Position numbers and translations under genes: made by a program
Origin: an uncultured Adlercreutzia sp.
Lineage (GTDB): Bacteria > Actinomycetota > Coriobacteriia > Coriobacteriales > Eggerthellaceae
Assembly (NCBI GenBank): GCA_902478715.1
Contig: CABSMC010000110.1
Span: forward strand, 1 to 5,632
DNA: 5,632 nucleotides
Direction: 5' to 3'
Part shown: in pieces, positions 1 to 5,553 of the stretch
How positions within the stretch are numbered: the first letter of the stretch is position 1
How the letters are laid out: every line of letters starts with the position of its first letter
Notes under the pieces: model-generated
What the model saw: the letters and a program-made list of their open reading frames with translations, nothing else
Told to the model about the DNA's origin: nothing
The model's database searches: none

Positions 1-38
1 CTTAGTCTCGTGGGCTCGGAGATGTGTATAAGAGACAG
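1..38. other. Sequencing adapter (Nextera read-2 transposase end), not genomic
   Basis: Bases 5-19 read GTCTCGTGGGCTCGG and bases 20-38 read AGATGTGTATAAGAGACAG, together the complete 34-nt Nextera read-2 adapter ending in the Tn5 mosaic end. The four bases before it (CTTA) fit the last four bases of the Nextera i7 index oligo N701 as I remember it, though four bases are weak evidence. The true genome sequence therefore starts at 39. In one minus-strand frame the adapter translates to the peptide LLYTSPSPRD, a recognisable adapter artefact. The truncation of the gene at 39-129 is consequently an assembly-end effect and not a biological one. Confidence 0.98.
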
Positions 39-129
39 GCGCGCAGCCGGCGAGGCCGGCGGCTCCCGCGGCCACGGCGGCGGTGGCGCCCAGGCCGAGG
101 AACTGACGGCGGCTGAATTTCTTCTCCAT
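39..129 (-). CDS. Tat-signal lipoprotein, N-terminus only (probable FAD-dependent reductase)
   Basis: Only the first 30 codons are present, because the contig ends in adapter at 38. The peptide starts MEKKFSRRQFLGLG, with a classical twin-arginine motif (SRRQFLG, residues 6-12), then an Ala/Gly-rich hydrophobic stretch (about 13-27) and a lipobox L26-A27-G28-C29. This predicts folded export through Tat, then lipid attachment at Cys29 on the outer face of the membrane. The start is supported by GGGAGG about 6 nt upstream of the ATG (127-129). The catalytic part is missing, so the enzyme class is inferred from the signal type, from the divergent LuxR regulator at 419-1900 and from the similar signal on the complete reductase at 3568-5190. 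A molybdopterin enzyme or another Tat lipoprotein is possible. Reading on into the adapter in this frame gives meaningless residues. Confidence 0.8.
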
Positions 130-218
130 AGTATCCCTCCCTTGGGAACGGATGGCGATCGCATCTTCTCGCATCGCCTTTGACGAGGGCGACTTTACGG
201 TCATTGGGTGGAAAAATC

Positions 219-238
219 TTCACCAGATCGGTGGTGAA
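219..238. promoter_or_regulatory. Candidate operator 1 (TTCACCA-N6-TGGTGAA)
   Basis: This is a perfect inverted repeat with 7-bp arms TTCACCA (219-225) and TGGTGAA (232-238) around GATCGG. The 20-bp length matches a dimeric LuxR-type HTH site. It lies 90 bp upstream of the start codon of the minus-strand Tat lipoprotein gene, a plausible activator position. The binding protein is inferred to be the divergently encoded regulator A. Only the symmetry is seen directly. Confidence 0.6.
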
Positions 239-262
239 ATCTCTGGCTGCGGCCTTGCCGCC

Positions 263-304
263 GCTTCACCTGAATCGGGTGAAGCCTGAGTTTTCCCAGG
301 TGAA
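263..304. promoter_or_regulatory. Candidate operator 2 plus a third GGTGAA half-site
   Basis: A perfect inverted repeat has 8-bp arms GCTTCACC (263-270) and GGTGAAGC (278-285) around a 7-nt spacer. A further half-site GGTGAA stands at 299-304, 21 bp (two helical turns) from the half-site at 278. The core TTCACC/GGTGAA is the same as in operator 1, and the two repeat centres are about 45 bp apart. The same core three times in under 90 bp of non-coding DNA points to cooperative binding by one regulator. Confidence 0.55.
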
Positions 305-359
305 ACGGGGTGGTTGCTTGCGACTTCGGAAAAGGAGATATCTGCGGCTTTTCGACTGC

Positions 360-384
360 CCCGGCAATTTCCGTGAAAGCCGGG
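360..384. repeat. Inverted repeat CCCGGC/GCCGGG overlapping the regulator A promoter
   Basis: The arms CCCGGC (360-365) and GCCGGG (379-384) are a perfect 6-bp match around a 13-nt spacer. The spacer contains the proposed -35 element (373-378). This could be an operator for autoregulation, or a chance GC-rich hairpin. Confidence 0.35.
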
Positions 385-401
385 CGCACTTACCCTATAC
401 T
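373..401 (+). promoter_or_regulatory. Candidate promoter of regulator A
   Basis: GTGAAA (373-378, 4/6 to TTGACA) and TATACT (396-401, 5/6 to TATAAT) are separated by exactly 17 bp. Transcription would begin near 408, leaving a leader of only about 11 nt that begins at the Shine-Dalgarno sequence. That is unusually short, which lowers confidence. Confidence 0.4.
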
Positions 402-418
402 GGGGTGGGGAGGGATCT

Positions 419-1900
419 ATGGATCACGTAAGAAACATACTGAGCAGTTTGAAGGGCCGAGGCGCCGTCTTTTTCGGCGGCTATGCCCTCTACCTCGTGT
501 TCAGTTTCATGGCCTTTCATTCCGCCACGCTCACGTCCGTTTCTTCGGCAATCGGTCATGACGGCAACGTCGTTTTCTCGGCCAGTGCCATGGCGGCGCG
601 CATCGGGGTCTGCGCTCTGTGCGTTGGCGTGGTCTGGCGCCTCGGCACGAAGGGGCGCTTGGCCGCCCCGCGGCCGTTCGAATGGGCACTTCTCGTCGCT
701 GCCATTGCGTTTTTGCTGGGCGGCATGCTCGTGCTCGCCATGGTCGCGAGCCTCGCCGATGCCGTAGAGGCTTCCAAGATCACGGTGTGGCTGGGAGTGT
801 CCGGGGCCTTGCTGGGATGCGGCGATGTGCTCGTGACGTTCCTCTGGGCGCGGTTCTCCGCCACGCTCGATCTGCGTCAAGTGTATTTGTACGTGACGCT
901 GTGCAACGGTGCGAGCCTCGTGCTCTACTTTGTCGCCACGCTGCTTCCCGGCCCTGTCGTGCTTCCCTTGGCCGCGGCGCTCTTCCTCGCATCGGCCCTC
1001 GCTGCGCAGCGCTCCCTTGTCCTGCGGGGCGAGGAGGACGGCGGCTGGGCCACAGATCCCGCCGTGATCAAAGGGATCCTCCGCGATCTGTGGCATCCCG
1101 TCCTTGGCACGACGATCCTGTGCTTCATGGGCGGCCTCATGTTGCAGATCTCCGGCCTTCAGGACATATCTTTGGGCACGTTCCAGCAGACGTCGCTCTG
1201 GGCGAGCGCGGCCGCCATCGGCTGCCTTCTCGTGCCGGCGCTTTTTGTGCGGAAGCCGCCCAACCTCACCCGCGTCTATTCGGTGGCGCTGCCGGTTTCC
1301 GCCGCGGGTTTTCTGCTGCTACCGCTCATTTGGAACGCGGCGGGCGGCATTGTGAACGCCTTCGTCCAGGTGGGCGCGATGGTGGCGGGGATTATCCTGT
1401 GGTGCATGCTCGCCGATGCCTCCCATCGCACGCGCACCTCCCCGATCCTCTTGTTCTCCGTGGCGTTCCTGGCGACCAACATCGCCCAGCTTGCCGGAAC
1501 GCTGGTGGGATGGGCCAACGCTGAAACGCTGCGGCAGGGTGACATTGCGCTGACGGCTATCGCGCTGGTGTCGGTGTACCTGCTGCTTCTGGCTGCCATC
1601 GTTCTGTTCCGCAATCGTTCGGGAGCTTCTGGCGCTGCGGCGGCGGGGGAGGACGCGTCTGTTACGCCGGAGGAGGCTCTCTGCCAGCGATGCGCCGTGT
1701 TGGCAGAGCGCTACGGCTTCACGCCGCGGGAAAGCGACATCTTCCTTCTGCTCGCCCAGGGCTACACGATGCCCGCCATAAGCGAGCGCCTGTTCGTTTC
1801 CGAGAACACCGTGAAGTCCCATGTGAAGCGCATCTACCAAAAGCTCGACATTCACACCCGCGGCGAGCTCATCGACCTGGTGAACGAAGCGGACGCCTAG
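419..1900 (+). CDS. Membrane-bound LuxR-family transcriptional regulator (regulator A)
   Basis: This 493-residue protein has about 12 hydrophobic segments (roughly 16-36, 57-75, 88-110, 122-143, 153-175, 177-195, 226-246, 258-276, 287-306, 311-331, 341-362, 375-395). A low-complexity Ala/Gly/Ser linker (about 399-412) leads to a C-terminal LuxR/GerE helix-turn-helix. The HTH signatures are TPRES (435-439), G448, VSENTVKSHV (460-469) and Y473 to L476 of the IYQKL helix. No phosphoreceiver or ligand-binding PAS domain is present, so the signal is presumably sensed by the transporter-like membrane part. The ATG at 419 follows GGGGAGGG (407-414) by 4 nt. The gene diverges from the Tat lipoprotein gene at 39-129 and faces regulator B. 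By analogy with Eggerthellaceae loci it probably activates the adjacent exported reductase. The DNA-binding assignment is firm; the target and signal are inferred. Confidence 0.93.
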   Translation: MDHVRNILSSLKGRGAVFFGGYALYLVFSFMAFHSATLTSVSSAIGHDGNVVFSASAMAARIGVCALCVGVVWRLGTKGRLAAPRPFEWALLVAAIAFLLGGMLVLAMVASLADAVEASKITVWLGVSGALLGCGDVLVTFLWARFSATLDLRQVYLYVTLCNGASLVLYFVATLLPGPVVLPLAAALFLASALAAQRSLVLRGEEDGGWATDPAVIKGILRDLWHPVLGTTILCFMGGLMLQISGLQDISLGTFQQTSLWASAAAIGCLLVPALFVRKPPNLTRVYSVALPVSAAGFLLLPLIWNAAGGIVNAFVQVGAMVAGIILWCMLADASHRTRTSPILLFSVAFLATNIAQLAGTLVGWANAETLRQGDIALTAIALVSVYLLLLAAIVLFRNRSGASGAAAAGEDASVTPEEALCQRCAVLAERYGFTPRESDIFLLLAQGYTMPAISERLFVSENTVKSHVKRIYQKLDIHTRGELIDLVNEADA

Positions 1901-1936
1901 AGAGGCGAGGGGCCCAAGGCGGGAAAACGAAGGCGG

Positions 1937-1960
1937 GTTCTCGCTTGCCGTCGCGAGGAC
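1937..1960. terminator. Candidate bidirectional terminator in the convergent gap
   Basis: GTTCTCGC (1937-1944) can pair with GCGAGGAC (1953-1960) through 8 bp including one G-U pair, with an 8-nt loop. It lies between the stop codons of regulators A (1900) and B (1968). On the minus strand the hairpin is followed by a short T-rich stretch (TTCGTTTT). On the plus strand there is no U-tract. It is better placed to terminate regulator B but could serve both genes. Confidence 0.4.
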
Positions 1961-1967
1961 GAACGCA

Positions 1968-3380
1968 TCACTCGCCGCCGCACAGGGCGATGAGTTCCTT
2001 GCGCGAATGCACGTCGCACTTCACGTAGATGTGCTGGATATGCGCCTTAAGCGTACCGGAGGCGATGAACAGCTCCCGCTCGATCTGCTGATTGGTTTTG
2101 CCGCTCGCGATGAGACGGCAGATCTCGTCTTCGCGCGGGCTCAAGTGGCACGAGGCGGACACGGCGTCGCAGCGCTCGGCGATAGTCTCGGCCCGCAGGC
2201 TCTCCTCGGCGAGATTATCGGTCTCCAGAAGCCGGATGCCCCAACGCGAGGCGAGATCCTTCTCGGAGAGCAGCATGAGGGTGCTGGCCAGCACGAGCAT
2301 AACCACGGCGGCACTGACGAGGATGGACTGGGTGCCCTCATCGAGGCCCGTGCGTCCCAGAAGATCAGTGCACCCGGCGCCCCACAGCGTGAACAGGGTG
2401 TTCACGCGCATAATGCCGGTGAGTGCCACGATGGCGATGCCCATGCGTTTCGAGAGGTCGTAGAATAAAAGCGAGATGAGCAGCGACATGAGCGTCATGC
2501 CCATGGAGATGAGGTAGCCCGCCGCCGTAGTGCCGAGCACGCCTTCGGCCGGTATGAGCAGAACGCCGCACACCATGAGGAGAAGGGGCGAGCGGAACAG
2601 GGCGCTCACCGAGAAGCGATCGGAGAAAAAGTATACGACGACGAAGAACCCGCCCATGACGAGCGCGGTGGAAAGCGAGGAATGGACGCCGGCGCCCTCC
2701 GGTAGCTGGGCGGTTCGCATTCCGTAGGCGAAGGCGTATATGCACAGCACTGCCAAGGGTTTCCAAGGATAGGAGAATTTAGGATAGGGCCGCACCACCC
2801 GCTCCCGTTCTGGAAGGGAACGGAAAGCCAGAGCGAGACAGCCGAGCGACAGCAGCGGCAGAAGCACGAGCACGAGGGCAAAGCGCGTGCCGGCAAGTCC
2901 CTGGCACAAGTAGGTCATTGGCACGGCGATGAAGCGGGATGCCGCCGTGAACAGGGCGATGCGGATGAGGCTCAAAGGCACGATGGCCTCGTTGAACATG
3001 AGGAGTATCGCGCAGAAGCCGAAGGCTCCCAGCAAGGTGCCCGCTGTAGCCAGCGGCACTGCAGCCGAGGGGAACTCGGGTGCGGCGATGAGGCAGAGGG
3101 AGGCGGCGAGCATGGCCGCAAGTGAGCCGAATCGCGCCCAATGGTGGGAGCTGAGCGGCACGATGCGCCGGGCGAGCAGCGTGGCCGCGATGCCGAACCC
3201 GGCATAGGCGTAGTCGAAAACCGTATGGGGATCGAACGGCAGCTCCAGTAAGAGCCCGCTCGGGGCGGCGAAGGTGAGCGTCATCCACGTCCGGGCGCAG
3301 CCCAGGGCGAACAGATAGGGGATCATCTGCTCCAGATTGTCGAGGCGGCGCCTTTTGTTCGATACGGGTTTCTTCTCCAT
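1968..3380 (-). CDS. Membrane-bound LuxR-family transcriptional regulator (regulator B), leaderless start
   Basis: From the chosen start MEKKPVSNKRRR the protein has 470 residues. A basic N-terminus is followed by about 12 hydrophobic helices (roughly residues 20-372), a soluble linker, and a LuxR/GerE HTH at about 411-468 with SPRED (414-418), GKTNQQIERELF, ASGTLKAHI (440-448) and IYVKCDVHSR. The HTH is slightly divergent: the usual KL of the last helix is KC, and the recognition helix has TLK where TVK is common. An in-frame extension reaches 3641 but overlaps the reductase end and is Arg/Pro-rich, so it was rejected. ATG codons at 3389 and 3380 both lack a Shine-Dalgarno. A perfect TATAAT at 3388-3393 overlaps the first, leaving 3380 as a likely leaderless start. 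The gene lies downstream of the reductase at 3568-5190 on the same strand and probably controls it. Signal and target are inferred. Confidence 0.9.
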   Translation of the reverse strand: MEKKPVSNKRRRLDNLEQMIPYLFALGCARTWMTLTFAAPSGLLLELPFDPHTVFDYAYAGFGIAATLLARRIVPLSSHHWARFGSLAAMLAASLCLIAAPEFPSAAVPLATAGTLLGAFGFCAILLMFNEAIVPLSLIRIALFTAASRFIAVPMTYLCQGLAGTRFALVLVLLPLLSLGCLALAFRSLPERERVVRPYPKFSYPWKPLAVLCIYAFAYGMRTAQLPEGAGVHSSLSTALVMGGFFVVVYFFSDRFSVSALFRSPLLLMVCGVLLIPAEGVLGTTAAGYLISMGMTLMSLLISLLFYDLSKRMGIAIVALTGIMRVNTLFTLWGAGCTDLLGRTGLDEGTQSILVSAAVVMLVLASTLMLLSEKDLASRWGIRLLETDNLAEESLRAETIAERCDAVSASCHLSPREDEICRLIASGKTNQQIERELFIASGTLKAHIQHIYVKCDVHSRKELIALCGGE

Positions 3381-3387
3381 GAGTGTC

Positions 3388-3393
3388 ATTATA
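3388..3393 (-). promoter_or_regulatory. Perfect -10 box for a leaderless regulator B transcript
   Basis: On the minus strand TATAAT is followed by 7 nt (GACACTC) and then the ATG at 3380, so transcription would begin at or next to the start codon. No good -35 hexamer lies 16-18 bp upstream, and the extended TG motif is off by one base. Leaderless genes are common in Actinobacteria, which fits. Confidence 0.55.
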
Positions 3394-3488
3394 ACGGCTT
3401 TAAATCGGTTTGGCCCGCAGCGCCGTTGCTCCTGCATGATGCTCGGCCGGTCGAGCGCGGGCGCCTCTGTACCCCTGCGGCGGCAGAG

Positions 3489-3527
3489 ACGCGCCCGTCG
3501 GCGGGGAGGGAGGGCCAACGGGCGCGT
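3489..3527 (-). terminator. GC-rich hairpin after the reductase gene
   Basis: ACGCGCCCGT (3489-3498) and ACGGGCGCGT (3518-3527) form a perfect 10-bp stem. After one mismatch 3 more pairs extend it (GGC 3500-3502 with GCC 3514-3516), leaving an 11-nt purine-rich loop. The stem begins 40 bp past the reductase stop codon and lies upstream of regulator B's own -10 box. There is no U-tract on the minus strand, which is not rare in high-GC actinobacteria. It is probably a terminator separating the two transcripts. Partial read-through or mRNA 3'-end protection are alternatives. Confidence 0.55.
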
Positions 3528-3567
3528 ACGCGAGGAGGGGATAGGGTGCGGGGAGAGAGATCGGGGG

Positions 3568-5190
3568 CTAAAGGGTCGCCACGTAGCGTCCGGTGACGTA
3601 GCCGGAGGTGATGGCGCGCCCGATGGAGAGGCCCTCAACATCCATGGGATAATCTACGCCGCCGTAGAACTGGCCCGAGGCGTTGCCCACGGCGAACAGG
3701 CCCTCGATGGGCGCGCCCTCGGCGCCGAGGCACTGCTGGTTCTCGTCCACCGTGAGTCCGCCGAGCACGGCCGGCACGGAGTTGGCGCCGCGGGGCACCG
3801 CGAAGAACGGTCCTTGCTCGATGGGCACCAGATAGTCGGCGCGCTTTCCGAACTGTCCGTCGGAGCCGGTCGCGCACAGCTCGTTGTAGGCCTCGATGGA
3901 CGCCACGATGGTCTGCTCGTCGATGGGGTCGATGTGCCACTCCTCGGCTTCCATGTAGGCATTGATGTTGGCCGCCAGCTCGGCGAAGGTCTCGCCCTTG
4001 ACGAACTGGTCCTCCGAGGGGATCTTCATGTTGCCCACGCCGAACTTCACCTCTTCGGGATGCGTCGCGGTCCACCGCTCGCCAACCTCGACCCAATTTG
4101 CCGGCATGATGGTGAAGAACTTCGCCGCCATGGGGTTCTGGAAATCGTACTCCTCGAGGTAGCCGCGCATGAGGTTGTTCAGGTAGGCGAAGGACAGAAC
4201 TTCATTCATGAAGCGCTCTCCGTGGATGTCCAGGTTCAGGAAGGGCAGCTCCAGACGGGTCAGCGCGCCGCCGCCATGAACCATCTTTGAGTGGTTCACC
4301 GGCGTCATCTGCGCACCGGCCCAGATGCCGGTCATCATGCCCATGCCGTCGCGGAAGGGGCTCATGGTCTTGAAGCCGCGCAGGTCGGGGCAGTAGTAAT
4401 CGCGCATCTCCTGGTTGCCGGAGCAGTCGCCGGAGGCAAGGATGACGCCCTTGGAGGCCTTGAAGAGCACGTTGCCCTCCTCGGTCTCGCAGATCACGCC
4501 GGCCACGCGCTCGCCTTCCTTGTACAGCTGCACAGCCGGGGAGTTGAAGAAGAACTCCACGCCCTCGGCGGCTACCGCATCGCAGACGGCCAGGGCCGCG
4601 TCGTTGTGGGCGCCTTCCAAGTGGTTGTAGGTGTTCGCGTGCAAGTAGTAGGTGTAGCCGTTGTACTCGCGCTCGGAATCGTAGGGCTTCGATTCGGCGC
4701 CGCCCTCGGCCGCCGTGTCGGCCCACCAGGTAACGGCCTCATAGGAGTTGCGGGCCCATGCTTCCAGAAGCTTGCGGTTCGAGCGGTAGGCGTTCTTCTC
4801 CATGAGGAAGGCGACGCAGGCCTGGATGCCGGCCTCGTCGGTCTTGGTAGTGTCCACTGAGGCTCCCATGTTGCCGGTGGTCTGGGCGGTTCCGATGTTC
4901 TGGACGCAGGCCACCTTGGCTCCCGCGGCCACCGCGGAGTGGGCGGCGGACAGGCCCGACTCGCCTGCGCCCACGACAACGATGTCGTACTCGCGGGTAT
5001 CTGCGAAGTCGGTGATGGGCTCGGGGGCCTGCAGGAAGGCGGGCAGCCCGGCATCGGCAGAGCCGATATCGGCGAGTGAGGCCGTCTCCGCGGCGGTTTT
5101 CGGGGCGCAACCCGCAAGGGCGCTCGCTCCCACGACTCCGGCGGCGGCAAGACCGGTGAACTTGAACAGATCGCGACGAGTGACTTCCAT
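3568..5190 (-). CDS. Tat-exported FAD-dependent reductase lipoprotein, fumarate-reductase flavoprotein superfamily
   Basis: This 540-residue protein begins with a Tat signal (TRRDLFKF, 4-11) and a lipobox L25-A26-G27-C28, so it should fold with FAD, cross by Tat and be lipid-anchored outside. The FAD_binding_2 fold spans about 68-535. It has a Rossmann loop G74-A-G-E-S-G79, TTGNMGAS (104-111), VILASGDCSGN (249-259), GLFAVGN (497-503) and GLSIGRAITSG (520-530). The GERFMNE motif (324-330) marks the clamp/active-site region. There are no CxxCH haem motifs and no FMN domain, so an external electron donor is needed. By ungapped hand alignment with Shewanella flavocytochrome c3, the proton-donor Arg position after RFMNE is Phe334, and the HHTMGG segment is PAVLGG (473-478), arguing against fumarate as substrate. 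Q97 replaces the acidic residue that usually binds the FAD ribose. The start has AGGAGGG (5196-5202) 5 nt upstream. The true electron acceptor is unknown. Confidence 0.93.
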   Translation of the reverse strand: MEVTRRDLFKFTGLAAAGVVGASALAGCAPKTAAETASLADIGSADAGLPAFLQAPEPITDFADTREYDIVVVGAGESGLSAAHSAVAAGAKVACVQNIGTAQTTGNMGASVDTTKTDEAGIQACVAFLMEKNAYRSNRKLLEAWARNSYEAVTWWADTAAEGGAESKPYDSEREYNGYTYYLHANTYNHLEGAHNDAALAVCDAVAAEGVEFFFNSPAVQLYKEGERVAGVICETEEGNVLFKASKGVILASGDCSGNQEMRDYYCPDLRGFKTMSPFRDGMGMMTGIWAGAQMTPVNHSKMVHGGGALTRLELPFLNLDIHGERFMNEVLSFAYLNNLMRGYLEEYDFQNPMAAKFFTIMPANWVEVGERWTATHPEEVKFGVGNMKIPSEDQFVKGETFAELAANINAYMEAEEWHIDPIDEQTIVASIEAYNELCATGSDGQFGKRADYLVPIEQGPFFAVPRGANSVPAVLGGLTVDENQQCLGAEGAPIEGLFAVGNASGQFYGGVDYPMDVEGLSIGRAITSGYVTGRYVATL

Positions 5191-5237
5191 GGTGACCCTC
5201 CTAAATACATGCGGCTTCTTCGAACCGCGCTCCCTTT

Positions 5238-5288
5238 GCGCTCGGCTGGCAGAACCGTCTTCTTCGGCTTTGCGCGACCGCCGAGCGC
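5238..5288 (-). promoter_or_regulatory. Candidate structured 5' leader of the reductase mRNA
   Basis: GCGCTCGGC (5238-5246) and GCCGAGCGC (5280-5288) are a perfect 9-bp inverted repeat closing a 33-nt loop. A smaller stem inside the loop is possible (AGCCG with CGGTT around AAGAAGA, minus strand). CTTTGCGC occurs twice (5234-5241, 5268-5275), so alternative pairings exist. It ends about 48 bp before the start codon. It does not match a riboswitch class I can recognise. Confidence 0.35.
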
Positions 5289-5348
5289 TGCTGACGGGTC
5301 ACATCATGGTCTGGGATGCGAAACCGCGCATCGGGCCGATCGATGAAA

Positions 5349-5382
5349 TTGGGTTAAATAGATAACCCGAGTCATAACCCAA
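5349..5382. promoter_or_regulatory. GGGTTA/TAACCC operator-like half-site cluster
   Basis: TTGGGTTA (5349-5356) is matched by TAACCC at 5363-5368 (a perfect 6-bp repeat with 6-nt spacer, 18 bp in all) and again by TAACCCAA at 5375-5382 (8-bp arms). The two TAACCC copies are 12 bp apart. Three half-sites in 34 bp, about 160-190 bp upstream of the reductase, make a good candidate regulator site, perhaps for regulator B. It overlaps the only promoter-like pair found here. Confidence 0.5.
5355..5382 (-). promoter_or_regulatory. Weak candidate promoter of the reductase
   Basis: On the minus strand TTGGGT (5382-5377) and TATTTA (5360-5355) are 16 bp apart. Both match consensus poorly. If used, the mRNA leader would be about 155-160 nt and would include the hairpin at 5238-5288. 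A weak promoter inside an operator cluster is what an activator-dependent gene would show, but the call is tentative. Confidence 0.22.
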
Positions 5383-5449
5383 GGTCTGAACTGGGAAGAT
5401 AGCTTGTCCATAACGATGACATCGCAAATCGAATAACTTGCAAGATTTT

Positions 5450-5514
5450 GGAATTAGTTGGAAGTTTCGAGCAGAATGATGTTGCGAGATCGGAAGTAGT
5501 TGGGAGTTTCGGGC
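5450..5514 (+). repeat. 23-nt repeat, two forward copies (5450-5472, 5492-5514)
   Basis: Both copies follow the pattern GGAA-N-TAGTTGG-R-AGTTTCG-R-GC and differ at only 3 of 23 positions. Their starts are 42 bp apart, four helical turns. A degenerate further copy may begin at 5431 (GAATAACTTGCAAG, 11 of 14 matching the copy at 5451). Each copy is not itself palindromic. Confidence 0.75.
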
Positions 5515-5522
5515 GCGTTTCG

Positions 5523-5535
5523 AAGCAAATTGCTT
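5523..5535. repeat. Central palindrome AAGCAA-A-TTGCTT
   Basis: This perfect 6-bp inverted repeat with a single central base lies between the forward and the inverted copies of the 23-nt repeat, close to the symmetry centre of the array. It may be a protein-binding site or the loop region of a long imperfect hairpin. Confidence 0.4.
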
Positions 5536-5553
5536 GTAATAGGTCGATTTGCT

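Larger units (their letters stand above)
130..418. other. Divergent intergenic regulatory region
   Basis: This 289-bp gap separates two divergently transcribed genes and must hold both promoters. It contains the inverted repeats at 219-238 and 263-285, a lone half-site at 299-304, an inverted repeat at 360-384 and a promoter candidate at 373-401. Near the minus-strand gene there is also a weak GGCGAT/ATCGCC inverted repeat (154-159 with 173-178), which would lie in that gene's mRNA leader. I saw no convincing minus-strand promoter, and no small coding gene is supported here. Confidence 0.75.

Noticed and set aside
155..162. GCGATCGC palindrome in the divergent region
   Set aside because: A single 8-bp GC-rich palindrome is expected by chance in this DNA and has no partner site nearby.
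2..223. Minus-strand 73-residue reading frame ending in LLYTSPSPRD
   Set aside because: It is out of frame with the Tat lipoprotein start at 129 and its end is translated adapter.
331..343. Excellent Shine-Dalgarno AAAGGAG (331-337)
   Set aside because: No ATG, GTG or TTG start at suitable distance opens a credible frame; it overlaps a palindrome AGATATCT and is probably chance.
395..1096. Minus-strand 233-residue frame opposite regulator A
   Set aside because: It is Arg/His/Gln-rich shadow sequence lacking any motif, while the plus strand encodes a clear membrane protein.
3381..3641. N-terminal extension of regulator B to residue 557
   Set aside because: It overlaps the end of the reductase gene, is Arg/Pro-rich and unlike the family, has no ribosome binding site, and would be upstream of the TATAAT box.
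3337..4860. Long plus-strand reading frames antisense to the reductase and regulator B
   Set aside because: They lie opposite strongly supported genes, have the composition of high-GC shadow frames and show no recognisable domain.
5487..5496. AGATCGGAAG resembling the start of the Illumina TruSeq adapter
   Set aside because: The match stops after 10 bases and most of it belongs to a conserved copy of the 23-nt repeat in the middle of the contig.
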